This document shows positions 45,131 to 58,156 of a stretch of 64,000 nucleotides of DNA, one piece after another (the first letter of the stretch is position 1; every line of letters starts with the position of its first letter). Both the position numbers and the translations under genes were made by a program. Location of the stretch: contig BSBM01000870.1 in NCBI GenBank assembly GCA_027924585.1, forward strand, positions 2,604,001-2,668,000. Direction: 5' to 3'. Under the pieces are notes generated by a model. The model ran no database searches, was not told where the DNA came from, and was given only the letters and a program-made list of their open reading frames with translations. The DNA is from Larix kaempferi. Lineage: Eukaryota; Streptophyta; Pinopsida; Pinales; Pinaceae.

Positions 45131-46446
45131 CATTAACATGATGGCTCATCTCCTTGAGAAAAACAACATCCCTCTTCCAGAAGGGGCAAAGAATAAGGTG
45201 GGTGGTTTTGAAGACAAGGAGAGATGTCATGCATTGATGGCTAGTACCTTTGAATCACCTTCTTTAATCATAGATTTAGGTGCCTCAAGTAACATGGATT
45301 CCGTAAGAGAAACTTTATATAATCGTTCACCATACAATGGTCCTCCTATTCTCATGGGCGATGACTCAGAGATCCCAGTGAGAGGCATTGAAAGGATCAA
45401 TCTAGAAAATGGGTACTTCAACAATGTGTTGTATGTGCATGATCTTGCTGCAAATGTCCTCTCTGTTTACCAGATGACCCATACTGTTTCGGCCAAGAGA
45501 GTGATTTTCACTCAAGAATATGTGGAAATTTCTGAATTTTCTACAAGCAAAGTGGTAGCAGTTGGTTTTGCAGATCATGAGTCAAGGATGTACAAGTTTT
45601 CACACTTTCTTCCTTACTCTTATCTTAATGCTCTTATGTCACATGATAATGAGGTCAGTATAATTTGGAATGAGAGGTTTGGACACCTCAACTACATATA
45701 TCTTCAATCCTTGAGAAAAGAAAACATGTTCAAAGGATTTCCAAGCATCAAATTCTCCAAAGGCACCTGTAAGGGATGCATTGTTGGGAAGCCTGCAGAG
45801 TGCAAGTTTGAGAATAGAAAGGAAAGAAGAGCTGATCAACATCTTGATTGGATCCATTCAGATGTGATAGTACCTCTTCCTAAAAACTCCTATGGTAACT
45901 CAAAATATGTCCTAATATTCACTGATGATTTTTCAAGATTTTGTTGCGTGTTCTATCTCAAGCCAAAATCTGAAGTGTTCCATTCCTTCAAAGTTTTCAA
46001 AGATTCAGTGGAGAACTTCAGTGGGAGGAAGATAAATGTCTTAAGGACTAATAATTAAAGGGAATATGTCAATAAGGACCTACAACAACTATTTAAAGAA
46101 GATGGCATTCAAATGAAGCATTATGTGCCTTACACAACACAAGCAGAATGGTGTGGTAGAGCGTAAGAATAGAGAATTGAAGGAGATGGATACATGTATG
46201 ATGGAGGATAAGTCCTTGTATCCTAATCTATGGGATAAAGCCATTAACTATTTTTCATATGTTCAGAAAAAATTTACACACAAATCCTTGGAAGACAAGA
46301 CTCCATTCGAGGCTTGTATGAGACATAAGCATGATGTGTCTCATTTCAGGGTGTTTGGCTCAAAAGCATGGGATATAATACCTCCAAAGAAAAGAAAAGC
46401 CTTTCAGACCCAAATCAAGGAGTCCATTATGGTTGGTTATGCATAA
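45120..46446 (+). pseudogene. copia protease and integrase
   Basis: The ORF 45120-46058 starts in the Gag tail and carries a protease motif LIIDLGASSNMDS, where the catalytic DSG has become DLG. The pre-integrase zinc region (WNERFGHLNYIYLQSL, then CKGCIVGKP) follows. The integrase core has WIHSDV and LIFTDDFSRF. The second catalytic Asp is lost (LRTNN then a stop instead of R-DNGGE). After a frameshift near 46110, frame 46123-46446 supplies GVVERKNRELKEM with the catalytic Glu, then the TPFEA and HFRVFGSKAW region. Confidence 0.88.
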
Positions 46447-46859
46447 TATGCAAAGGGATACAAGGTCTTTTATCCATCATCTAAAAATAGTTTCATTGAG
46501 AGGAGTGTTCAGTTCAAAGAAGAGCTCATGCATGCAACTGACCAAGAAGAACGGGAATGCTGAAATCCCCCACTTGTAGAGGATGTAAGTGATGCTTAAT
46601 TTTATGATATTTATGATTTTTATGATGAGTATTAATATGATGAAATGCATGCATATCATGACCCTCCTACAAGGCCCAAGTGGGATAATAAAACCATACA
46701 AGCAGCTGGTGAACTTGCAGGTGATCCACAAGAACCTAGGAAGACTAGATCACAGTTTCACAATGCATTGTCTTCTTGTGATTAAAATATTCATGGGAGG
46801 TGATTTATTATGGTTGTATATAATCCATATTCATATGAATAAACATAACATGACCCAAT

Positions 46860-48336
46860 ATGTAAAGCTTCCATGCAAGTAGAGATGAATTCTCTCCATG
46901 ACAATGAAACTTGGGAGTTGGTTCCTCTTCCTTCCAAGAGGAAGTTGGTGCAATGCAAGTGGGTGTATAGGACAAAAATGGATGTTGATGGTTCTGATGT
47001 AAAGTATAAGTCCATATTTGTATCTAATGTCTTCTCTCAAGTCCATGGAGTGGACTACACATAAACATTTGCACTTGTGGCAAAAATGGACTCAATCAAG
47101 CTAGTTTTGGACATTGCAGTATCCAAGTGATGGGAAGTTGATCATATGGATGTGAAGAGTGATTTTATTCATGGTGATAGTCATGAGGATATCTATATGC
47201 ATAAGCCTAAAGGTTTCATTCAATATCCTTCACTTGTTTTCAATTTGAAAAAGTCCCTCTATGGTCTCAAGTAAGCTCCTAGAGCTTGGTATGCCAAGAT
47301 GGACAACTTTCTTCTATCACAATGTTTTGAAAGATGAAAATATGATACAAATGCCTATATAAAGCATATTGCTGAATCCATTTTGATCATTGTACTATAT
47401 GTTGATGACCTATTGATCAATGGTAGTTTCATTGAAGAACTAGGCTCAATTAAAGCTGCATTACATAGTGCATTTTCCATGTATGATCTAGGATTGTTGA
47501 ATCAATTTCTTGGTTTGGAGATTGATCAATCTAATGCAGGGATCAAAGTTTAAAAATCAAAATATGCTACAAATTTTAAAAATATATGAATCTAGGTCTG
47601 CTAAGTTTACCTTCCTTTCAGGGGTAAAACTTCATGATCGGGGTTCCTCACCATTAGTGGACAGTTCATTGTATAGACAACTAGTTGGGAGCTTGTTATA
47701 TCTCACTCAATCTTGACTAGATTTGGCTTATGAGTAGGTTTTGTTGCTAGATACATGAAAGAGCCTCATGAGATCCATTGGAAGGCTTCCAAATGGATAT
47801 TGCATTATGTGCAAGGAACCAAGCAATTTGGGATACACTATGCAACTACCGTTCATCACTTGAACTAGTTGGTTTTACTGATTCATATTGGGATGGATAT
47901 AGCACTGACCAAAAGTCCACTTCTGGTTATGTATTTATGCTTGCACATGGTCCCATTTGCTGGTATAAAAAGAAGCATTACATGATTTCCTTATCATAAG
48001 TTGAGTTTGAATACAAAGGAGCAATGAATGCAGCTACACAATGTGTGTGGTTGCAAGGTATTTTTGGGGAGTTTGCATTTGCATTTGATTCGCCCACAAT
48101 CATTTGGTGTGATAATAAAACTGAAATCAAGATCTCCATTGATCCAATACAGAGACAGAGGACCAAGCACATAGAGATACACATGCACTACATCATGAGC
48201 TTGGTGCATGACTAGATTATCGCCTTGCAATATCTCCCATTTGCTGAGCAAACTGCTGATATCTTCACCAAGAGTTTCCCAGAAAAGACCTTCACCTACC
48301 TTATATCACTCTTTGGGGTGGGTGATGCATGGTGAA
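46860..48336 (+). pseudogene. copia reverse transcriptase and RNase H
   Basis: RT begins with EMNSLHDNETWELVPLP (about 46875) and KLVQCKWVYRTK. The catalytic YVDD is at 47398-47409, with SLYGLK-APRAWY before it. RNase H follows: a GSLLYLTQS segment, then CDNKTEI (about 48107), TKHIEIHMH (about 48169) and DIFTKS (about 48259). Stops at 47062, 47129, 47273 and elsewhere, and several frameshifts after 47550, make it inactive. Confidence 0.88.
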
Positions 48337-48513
48337 GGCTAGTATATTTTCGAGATTATTTTTCATTTCCATTTTAGAGCGGAGGTTTTATTCCCATGTG
48401 GTTTTCCTCCTTACCTTGGTTACATGGACTAATAAAATTGTAAGAGGTGACTTGAGCCTGAGTTTCCAAGGCCTCATTTTTGTTTTGGCTACATAAGTAT
48501 AGCTTAAGGGGGG

Positions 48514-49205
48514 TTTTAGAACACTATTACACCTAGGAACATAGTATCATTATGATAATTTGATGTCTAATGGTTCAAGCAAAGGTCAATGATGATTATC
48601 CAAGGTTGTTAGGAAATTAATGACCAATTCCACCACCTAGGCACCAAATTTTGGTCAAACAGTCAGTAAGGAGCCCTCATGTATGTCCAATACCCTCATT
48701 TATTACCACCACTTACCTGAGGCACGCCCTTATCCCTTTTTTTATGGATATGAGTTTGACTTGAGGTGCCCATGCATTGAATGTGGTCATTTTTCCTCCT
48801 TTTTGTCAATTTTGGCCTATCGTAGCCCACCTCCACCAAATACTCCACCACTCATGTGATACCATAATTAATGTCCTTCCATTCCATCCCAATGTTCAGA
48901 TTAGAAATTTGTGACAGTTTGAGGTGATTTGGGAGACTATTGGTCAACCTAGGGTGGATTGAGGTCCAATGTAAGCTAGCCATGTGTAGCTCATTCTGAT
49001 GCCTCCAAAGGCTCATGATTTTTCCCAAATGTAATATAATGATGTTCATAAATCATTTTTGGGTTGGATAGTAATATAATAACCTACTATTTGATCATTT
49101 GTGTATATATTAAGCCTTTTTTACACTATTTTCTTGTATACTTAGTCAAATTCTTGATTGTGAGGATATCTTTAGCTAGTAGATCCTATCGTGATTTGAA
49201 TTTCA
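48514..49205 (+). repeat. 3' LTR of the copia element
   Basis: Begins directly after the polypurine tract and ends in TTTCA. It matches the 5' LTR. Confidence 0.9.
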
Positions 49206-50842
49206 CAGTAAGCTAAATTTTTTTCTTCCTAAGTTGAACCTTATTTGATGAAGTAAGAATGATGAAATCACTCCATTAATATAATGTTAATCAATGAACA
49301 CACACATAGCTATAAGGAACAATAATAGGGAACATGACTTGACTAATGAAAATAATGGAGAGAGATAGGGAAAGTGACATTTGTTCACTACAATATTTTA
49401 AAGATACCACCAAATTACAACCTATGTTTCTTGTTTGGTTTGTAAAGTGGTCTTTTTATTTGAAACTATGAAAATGTTCATTGAAACATCCATTTATCAC
49501 AAGTGAAACATTCATGATAAATCTGTTGAAACCAAAGAAATACCTACAATTATAAACATTTGAGCACCCACCCAAATGTATCTAAAATGCCATATAAACA
49601 TGTTGGAGAGTATGTAAATGTCTAACATAATATCTTTATTGACAACCTATGTTACCCAGAAAACAATCCATTTTTAATTTTTTCTTTAATATATCTTTTA
49701 GATGATAAGGTGGTATTTCATAATTGAAACCATAGAAATTTCCATTGAAACAACCATAGTTGTTACAACTAAAACATCCAATGAAACACCTGCAAGTACA
49801 AACATTTGAGTACCCACAAAAATGTATCTAAATGGCCGTATAAACATATACAACATAGACGATGGAAGTGTTTAACCTAATGTGTTCATTGACGTTTATC
49901 ATGGAGCATAAAAAAATCATTGAAATTAATGTTACATGTTGTGTTTTCATCACTGTCTTGTTTTGGATCAATTGCAATCATAGAAATGTCCATGTTTAGA
50001 GGTTACTTTGGTCTTATTTGTGTAAAAAAACGAGGAACGATTCCTCACTTAGTATTATTAATAAATCAAATAGTAATTAATGTTAAATTGTTAATCTTAT
50101 ATTATTAAATTCATATTTGATTTCAATTAATTTTTTATATACATAATTTATTGAATGTAGAAAGACATATTCAACATGTTTGTGAAATCATATTTATAGA
50201 GTAAAGAAAAATTGTACAAATATATAAAATATAGAAAAAAATTATAGAAAAAATGAAAGGATGCGTCCTTGTATTTGTGGATAGCATCTTTAGTAACCCA
50301 GTGGCATAGACTAGTGTACCTCACCCAAGGGGATTGAAATTCGGCACTTGTTGACATAGAACTAGCTAAATAACCAACAAGAAATTAAGAAAACCCCTTG
50401 GAATATATATTATATGATCCCCTAAATCATTTTAAGTCCCCACCATCGGCAGAGACTATATGTTCCATGTTTGTCTATTAATTAAGTATTGATATTTCGA
50501 TTTTTCTAAAGATAGATCAAAGTTAAGTTATTATCTGTATTTATATTTTTTTTTGAAAAATCGTGTCCCATTTTTATTGGATGAAATTTTTTGAATTGAC
50601 TATTTTTATTATTGTGAAGTATTAAAAAAATTTAGAAAAAAACAAAAAATGCTTACCTTTACCTTAACCTTAACTATTAACCTTACCTATTGAACCTTCC
50701 AATTTGCCATCCATTACTATAAAATCTACCGGCCATTACTGTTGCTTAACATACAAGCAATCCTCTACATCGTCTCATCTCAAACCCTTAGAATTATGTC
50801 CTATGGAAATTTGTTTTCATGTTATTTTATTATGTGTAACTA
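49206..50842. other. Unassigned AT-rich DNA with an old duplication
   Basis: No gene seen. A diverged tandem pair covers about 49455-49650 and 49720-49890; AAACATTTGAG(C/T)ACCCAC at about 49555 and 49802 gives a period near 246. Confidence 0.45.
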
Positions 50843-51270
50843 AGGATGCTCATGAGAAATTAGAGAAGGTGGGAGAAGGAACCTATGGGACTATGTACAA
50901 AGGCAAAGGATAAGAACACAAGGAAATTGGTCTCCCTTAAGAAAATGAGGCTGGAGTGTGATGAACAAGGTATTCCTCCCAATGCTCTCTGTGATATTTC
51001 CCTTGTGTAGATGCTTTCTCACGATATTCACATTGTGACGTAATATTAAAGGTGCAACAGATTATGCACATTCTCTCTGTATTTTATCCATTTTATAAGG
51101 AATTTGTATATAAATTTATGAACCATACACCCAAAACTGTATATGTCGGTATGTATATGCATGTTTCTTCTAAAATCCCATCGTCTTTGTGTAGGCTGTT
51201 GGATGTGGAACTCATTGAGAACAAGGATAGGAATCTCCTTATGTACTTAGTTTATGAAGCCCCTTTTACT
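50843..51270 (+). pseudogene. B-type cyclin-dependent kinase (CDKB) N-terminal fragment
   Basis: The first segment encodes the Gly-rich loop EKVGEGTYGTMYK at 50863-50901. A one-base shift then gives KAKDKNTRKLVSLKKM with the ATP-binding Lys region, then MRLECDEQGIPPNAL (50948-50992), a TAG at about 51009 and MLSHDIHIV. After a gap like an intron (to acceptor TGTGTAG at 51193-51194), an exon from 51195 reads LLDVELIENKDRN then LMYLVYE. The PSTAIRE-helix position reads IPPNALCDIS, which is CDKB-like (P-TALRE) rather than PSTAIRE. CDKB kinases drive plant mitosis. Here only the N-lobe remains, without the catalytic loop. Confidence 0.8.
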
Positions 51271-51930
51271 TTTTGTCTCAGAGGTATAAAACTAAAATGT
51301 TTGTGAGGGATTCAAGGGTAGATTTTTGGCATGATTGGAACCCAACACCCTTTGCATATATGCTCCCCTGCAATCCAAACAACTACACGTCCGAAGGAAT
51401 CCACTCCGTTGTCAAGTTTTTTCTCATTGTTTGTGGGTGTTTGTGCCATTGTCGTTTATGGCAGTGGTGTTGTTGGTGTTCATCCATTTTTGGCCATCCT
51501 AGTTATTGAATCATAGAATTCCCTTTGCGGGGGTTTATTATGCTAAAAGCTCAGTGAATATTTCCTAAGATTTGTGTTAAGACAACCCCTCACAGGATTC
51601 AACCAATATTCCACAATTGAAACCATCCAAAGAATATGTGCATATAAATGGCAATGGAAGGGTGGGAAATTAATGTAGAATCATTACAAATAACAAGTAC
51701 ATCGATAATTATCATGTTGCTATCACCACAACCATTCAATTCTGCAAGGATTAAACTTGTGAACTACATTTTTTTCTTTTCAATTTCATTTGATTTTAAT
51801 GTTTGACATACTTTCTAGGTTTTGATCTAAGGGACTCAATATATTATGCATTGAGTGCATTAGAAACGTGACGAGGAATTTGTTGCTATGATTTTGATGA
51901 AGGATAAAGCATGGAATATAGAGGTTGATT
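51271..51930. other. Unassigned DNA after the kinase fragment
   Basis: Open frames at 51273-51516 show no kinase C-lobe motif (no HRD, no DFG). Nothing else is recognised. Confidence 0.45.
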
Positions 51931-51934
51931 TAAA

Positions 51935-52370
51935 GAATTTATACTTCGAGCATAAAGGATTATGTGCAAATGAAATCCTATATTGTTTGCTCAAATCCTG
52001 TTGCTAATTTTGCAGATTTGTTTCTTCAAATTTACATTACAATGTACAACACAAAGAAAAAAAATGCATGAGTTTAACTCTGTAACTGAAGAATGCCATG
52101 AGAAAATTTCAATTTGCAGCATGTGAACTTGATTCCTCACATTTTTCATTGTTTGAAAGAATTTATACTTCCATCATAAAGTCTGATGTGCAACTGAAAC
52201 CCTATATTGTTTTCTCAAATACTGCCGCTAATTTTGCAGATTGTTTTTTCAAATTTACATTACAATGTACAACATGAAGAAAAAGATTGCATGAATTTAA
52301 CTCTGTAACTCGAGAATACCATGAGAAAATTTCAATTTGCAGCACATGAAATTGCTTTCTCACATTTTCC
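51935..52370 (+). repeat. Tandem pair, period 224 bp
   Basis: GAATTTATACTTC starts at 51935 and 52159. Both units continue through AACCCTATATTGTTT-like, TTACATTACAATGTACAACA and GAGAAAATTTCAATTTGCAG segments. Confidence 0.92.
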
Positions 52371-52429
52371 ATGCATCATTGTGTAAGCTATTGCATGCCT
52401 TTGGACTTCTTTCTATTTCCAGTAATGCT

Positions 52430-53195
52430 CTTGATTTTCTAGAGATTTGGATATTTGGAGTTCATTTTCTTGTTTATTTTTAGTTTAAAATTTGGAAATA
52501 TGTATGTAAAATTCACATGGAGATTTAGCATGGATTTCCTTTTCATATTTTCTATTTAGTTAAATTTTAATTAATAATTATCTCTAATTTAATTATATCT
52601 GTTGATTTCCTATATTTTTTAAATTACAATGACACTTTAGCTCGAAGATTGAGCTTGTACCTCACTTTATTGTTCTATTTTAGTTTAAGGCTCAATTTGC
52701 ATGGATGGATATCTAGCTTGGAATTCACAATTCAATTTCCTCTTTTATGGTTTAAGAATATAATTTTGAAATAATTTTTCCAAAATTCGATGGGAGATCA
52801 AGTTTGGAATTTCTCTTCTATTTTTCTTTTCGTTTAAGTCTATAATTTTGAGATTATTATGGCAAATTTGTGTGGAAATTTAGTTTGGAATTTAGCTTCA
52901 TGTGTTTTTATGGTATAATGTTGAAAGTTTAGGATCATTACTACAAATTCCCTCCGAGATTTAGCATGGAATTCCATTTACCGTATTTTTGGGTTTATTG
53001 CCAAATTATTCAGATTGGGGTTCCTTTTTCCGGTATTTTTCTGGTTTAATTTTATAATATTGTAATTATTATGGAAAATTGGCATGTATATTTATCTTGG
53101 AATCCATTTTCCTTTTCATTCATGGTTTAAGGTTAAACTTTTGAAATAATTGCTGCAAATTTGCCCCGAGATTAAGCTTGGAACCTTCACATCAA
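52430..53195 (+). repeat. Diverged array of about 90-100 bp units
   Basis: At least six to seven units of the pattern GTTTAAG, TATAATTTTGA(A/G)AT(A/T)ATT, GGCAAATT, GAGATTTAGC(T/A)TGGAATTC, TTTCC. Identity between units is modest, so the array is old. Confidence 0.75.
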
Positions 53196-56100
53196 TGGCC
53201 TGGAAGTTAAATATGAAAAAGTTCAGGAGAATTTCTCTTAATCTGCTTTGCTAGTCTCAAAGGATTGAAACCACAAAATTTACTTTCTGGTTTTGAATTT
53301 ATTCTTCTTGGAGGGTTTTGTTAGAAGTTGCAAAGAGATCTGATGCCAAAGAATGGAAAAACTACTTTAGATTAGACTCAACCATCTGTATTCTCCTATA
53401 TTAAAAATAATTGGTCATGGTCATTCCGCGTTCACTAGTACTACACCAATACAAAGATAACATAGTTAGATGTCCAGTTCTGAGAAGTTATCCACACCTT
53501 TTTTTAGAGTGTGTGTAGTTAAAAACCTAGTTGCTAGTTTTCTAGATGAGTATTTTTATGGTGCATATGTAGCTGCCTAGCTATAAGATTGTTAGTGCTT
53601 TTTGGGTAAACCAAAACATAAAACCAAAGAAAGTATCCTAAAAATAGTAGAATTGAATTTGAAGAATATGGGCTATGTAATTAATATTAAAACCAAAGGC
53701 TCTCTATATTGTGAATATTGGTTGTTCGTTATTCCATGCAATGGTAGATAGTGTGTGATAGTGGGGCATTTATCAATAAAGAGTATTTGTGACAGTTTTA
53801 TACCTAAAGTGTGAGTGTGGTGTTATTCCTGTAACTGTGGATATTTCCTTTCCTTGTATCTAGGGATAGCCATAGTATTTATATATATCTTCTACTTATT
53901 GTGGTATTAGGGTCTATCATTAACCACCACTTTTTATTTGAGCCTATTGAAATCCCTTTATCTTTTGCATTACTTGAATAATTATAGTTCCAATTAATAG
54001 ACCTGTTATGGACCATTTTGTGGGGGTGTTATTCCTATAACGTTGACAACAATTGGGGGCTTAGGGTGGATGAATCCTTATTGGTGAATTAAATCCCTTT
54101 GGAGTTGTGGGTTGAATGGAAAAGCTCGCCTCCAATCTCTTATCCAATATATTTTTGAGATGGGTCACTTTGTCTTGTTTTGGGGGTATAGAATTATATT
54201 CATTATTATAAATGACCAAAATGGGATTCAATGTAAGCAACTGTGTAATTGTTCTTTCCAACCATCAACATGTATTATCATTATTCATAAGCGATGTCCA
54301 AACTATCAATTAATGGGAAGTCTGAATGGAAATTCTAAAAATGTCATATGAAAAATAGCTCTATCCAATGGGAGTTGGTGGCATTATCCTTGGGAGTAGA
54401 AAATCAATGTGTTCTCTCATATGTGATCTCCCACCAATAAAGGGCAATGAATTACTAGTGGAACTAAAAAAGCTTGTAAGACAAGGTATTCACTTAATGA
54501 CTCAAATTCTTTTAACATACTTTTCGACTATGATTTTGTTGTTGTTTTGAAGAATGTGAACCTTTTTTTTCTCTACTCATTTTCCTTATAATACTCAATC
54601 TTTATAATAGAAAACCACGATTGAATAAATCGTGTTCCATACTAAGGGGAAATGCACATGTCCATGCCAACATACATATGCTGGAAACAATAAGCTTTAC
54701 CATTTAAACTTTTATGTGATTAATGTGGGATTATGCTTCAATGATCCAAAATGGTTCTAAACACGATCAATGGTTTGTAGAGTTTAGTACACAAAAGCAA
54801 TTTGAAAATTAATGAAGGTTAAATAAAAAGAAAAGGATAATGCAAGTTATAGAAATTGAAGAAAATTAAAGAGAAAAAAGTTCTTGAAGGAGAAATAAGT
54901 GAAAATAGGAGAGAGGACATATAGGAATGGGAAATAAAAGGTCACGTCTTTTGTTAGTTGAGAGGTGAGGATGCAGAAGATAAGGATGGATGTGTCAAAT
55001 GTTGAATGTCCATAGATCCATGAGCTGCATTGTAAGTGAGATTGATTGTTGTGTCTATTTTTGTGGATTTCATGTATGATTTCATATATCTAAATTAAAC
55101 TCCATTTGTAGTTCATTGTGTGAAATGTGATTATACACAGTAAAATGAATTCACTAACACTTTGGTTAATTACAACAACTAGCATATCTAGACCATTCAT
55201 TTAAATTGCTTAATTGAGATTTATGGTTGTTATTATTTGGCTTTTAAAATTATTATCTAAATTTATATCTACTTCCTTGAATTCTAGATGCTTGCATTTT
55301 ATTGAGGACATTGAGTAGTTTAAAAGGTCTTATTCCCATTGGATATACCCTACACATTACTAAGCAAATTGTAGGCACCTACGAAAGGCCATGTATTTTT
55401 TATCTTGGATATATGCTAAGTTTAAGACAACACTTGAAGTATTCATTTGATTTACAGATGGCAATAGTTTCATTTCATGGAAATAATGTAAGGCAATGCA
55501 TTCTATAAGTCATTAGTTTGGATTATGTTAAATTGTCTTATATGGAATGCTACTTGAATTTCCTTATATGCAATGAGTAAAATGGATTTGTGTAAGAGGG
55601 AATGTGACTCGAAGAGAGTTAAACAAATAGAGATGAACAATTCTAGCGGAGTTATGAAGATCGCTATATCTCTTGTTAGATATATGAAACGTTTTTCATC
55701 CAACATTACAGCGCCTGTGATGACTTTTTGAACATTGTGCCACAACTTTGTCACACTTTGATTGCATGGCTTGAAGCTTATTTACTCCTGCTTGATTGAT
55801 AGAATTGCTTGTCCACAGTTGAATCCACATATGTAGCAAAATCCATTTGCTTGTATTCTTATTCATGTCATTGTTGGGGAAGTTGGCTTTGAATAAAATG
55901 CCTCCATCTGTTTTCAATGACAAAGTGATATATGTTTTTAATGACAAAGTGATATGCCATTGAGGAATTTATGTCTTTATTGTTTCTAGAGAGATACATC
56001 GTGCACTTTTGTTTGACAACATTGACCATAAAATCATTCTTCCTATCGATATTTCTTGATACATTCCTTTCTTTGTGAATATAAGAGTAACCCATTTCCA

Positions 56101-57361
56101 TGGGAGTTTGGATCGGAGAAATTCATCTTTGCAGGGTTGCACTATAGGAATATAGCTTATATATTTTATGTTAGAGGATAAGTTTTTTCAAATTGAATTC
56201 TATATTTCTCATTATCATTTCTTTAAAATAATGTATTGTATTTGCGATATTCTAAATTGGTTAAATTTTCAAGCTTAGTGCATTTATGCTCATTTTCTCA
56301 AGTTGACTAAGCTAATTTGATCAATACAATTTTGCAGTTGTTAGTTTTGGTTTCCCAACAAAATACCATTGTTTTTGACATATTGTTTGGATTTGAAAAT
56401 TTGATTTGTAAAACATTTTTAAAATTATAGTTTTCATAATATAATGTTTTGCAGGGTGAGATTGTAGGGGCTCCACCCTTAGGTGCTAGATACACATTTC
56501 GACATTTCAAAGATGTTTCCTTGTATGAAACTCCATTGAAGCATGGTTGGAATTTTTCAATGAAGTTTTAGATTTTTTAAATGTTTTATTAGCCATTTTG
56601 GCTTTGCATCATCTGTTTTAGTTGGTTTTTTGGTCACATGAATGAAAAATAAAATAAAAGCATGCTAAAACCATGCTAAAAATAAAATAAAAGCATGCTA
56701 AAATCAAGTCATAAATAGAGGGTATGGTCCTTGCTTAATGATAACTCTTATTTTTGGATTTATTTCCAAATTTGAAATTCATGAATGATATGATGCTATT
56801 TTTTGTCTTATGGTATATATGTGTGTGTGTGTGTGTATTATTTAAAAAAAAAATTGTCATATCTTGATCAATATCTGGGAAACCAAGGTCCCACCTTAAG
56901 AATGCTGAGATGAGATAAATATGTTCACAATGCAAGTAAGTTTAATACAAATCCATTCTCATTCTTACAAGGCTACTTTGAGAGAGGATATACATGAATC
57001 TAGTTCGAAAGAAAATGTGTTGGTTGTAATTAGGTTAAGTGGATTTTAATTTTTAAGACTACAATTGTTTGAAAGCATAACTAATGGACAAATTAATTAG
57101 GTATTAGTTTGGTCCATGTTTAAGAAGTTATGTTGTGGTAAACTAGAAGCTATGAATATTGGTATGTATCAACTATGTAGATTTGGTTGGGAAAATGTTT
57201 TTCGCTATTTGTGATAGTAAAGTTTCAAAGGGGATGGGAATATATGGTTGATACATCAATTATCTATTGTAATATTGCATTGTTAATATTTTGTCAGTTA
57301 TTTTCTTTGCAAAGAAGTACATGAGCAACATTCATTAAGGTTGTTCTTGGGGTGGTTGGGG
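53196..57361. other. Unassigned DNA
   Basis: About 4.2 kb of AT-rich sequence with no ORF that I can assign. A possible lone exon follows a splice-acceptor-like TTTTGCAG at about 56455 and reads GEIVGAPPLGARYTFRHFKD, ending in TAG near 56570. No family is recognised. A short (TG)n run lies near 56820. Confidence 0.4.
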
Positions 57362-57880
57362 GGTAGTATCAACATAATATATTATACTAGGAGTATTGTT
57401 TGGATTTCAATGGGCAATTTCCAATGAGTGATGAACATTCTCACGATCCTTATTTTAGTTGGATATGGTTTTGTTGCATCCGAAAACACCATTGGAATTT
57501 GATTTTACCCTTTAGTGACTTTCAATTACCTCTTTGAATATTTATTGATTGATTTACATAAATGTGATTTTCCCATACAAAGTCCTTGAAATCATTAAGA
57601 TATTACTTGAATGTGAATTTATTTTGGGTTGGGGTTAGTATCAACATACTATAGTATACTAGGAGTATTGCTTCGATTTCAGTGGTCAATGAGTGATCAA
57701 CATTCGTAGTATCCTTATTTTAGCTAGATATGTTTTTGTTGCAACCTAAAATACTATTGTAATTTGATTTTACTCTTTAGTGAATTTCAGATACTATTTT
57801 GAATATATGTTGATTGATTTACATAATTTCATAAATTTCCCATCCCAATTCCCTGCAACCATTAAGTTTTATGATATGTC
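57362..57880 (+). repeat. Tandem pair, period about 280 bp
   Basis: TAGTATCAACATA(A/C)TAT starts near 57363 and 57646. The units share TACTAGGAGTATTG, GTGATGAACATTC/GTGATCAACATTC and ATTGATTGATTTACATAA. Confidence 0.85.
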
Positions 57881-58156
57881 ATTTGTAGTGTAAAAAAACT
57901 CTATCTATGAATTAGCTCTATTTATAGGTTCTTGGTATTAAAGATGTGATTAACACCTTGTGTGGTGCCCCTAGGTGCCATTTTCCACAAGAAAATCAGT
58001 AGGGAGGAAAATGGTAAGCATTGCTTAGTTGAATGTGAATATGTTTTGTGTTAGCATATTGCTTGTTTGGGTTAATGTTTTTTTTATGTTTGGCTTTGGT
58101 TCTGACAGTTTATTTTTTTTTATCCAGTGATGGTGAAACTTTTATATTTACATATG
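57881..58156. other. Unassigned spacer before the pyrimidine tract
   Basis: AT-rich; nothing recognised. Confidence 0.4.

Larger units (their letters stand above)
43347..49205 (+). mobile_element. Decayed complete Ty1/copia retrotransposon (5.9 kb)
   Basis: LTRs at 43347-44045 and 48514-49205, PBS TGGTATCAGAGC (initiator tRNA-Met) at 44048-44059, polypurine tract TTAAGGGGGG at 48504-48513. Gag, protease, integrase, RT and RNase H follow in copia order, all with stops and frameshifts. The 3' LTR start has mutated from TG to TT. I found no clean target duplication (GTTAG left, CAGTA right). The LTRs differ at many positions, so this is clearly older than the other two complete elements. Confidence 0.92.

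Noticed and set aside
43342-49210. Target site duplication of the copia element
   Set aside because: GTTAG on the left and CAGTA on the right do not match; too decayed or rearranged to claim.
51273-51516. Continuation of the CDKB kinase domain
   Set aside because: No HRD, DFG or APE-like motif in any frame.
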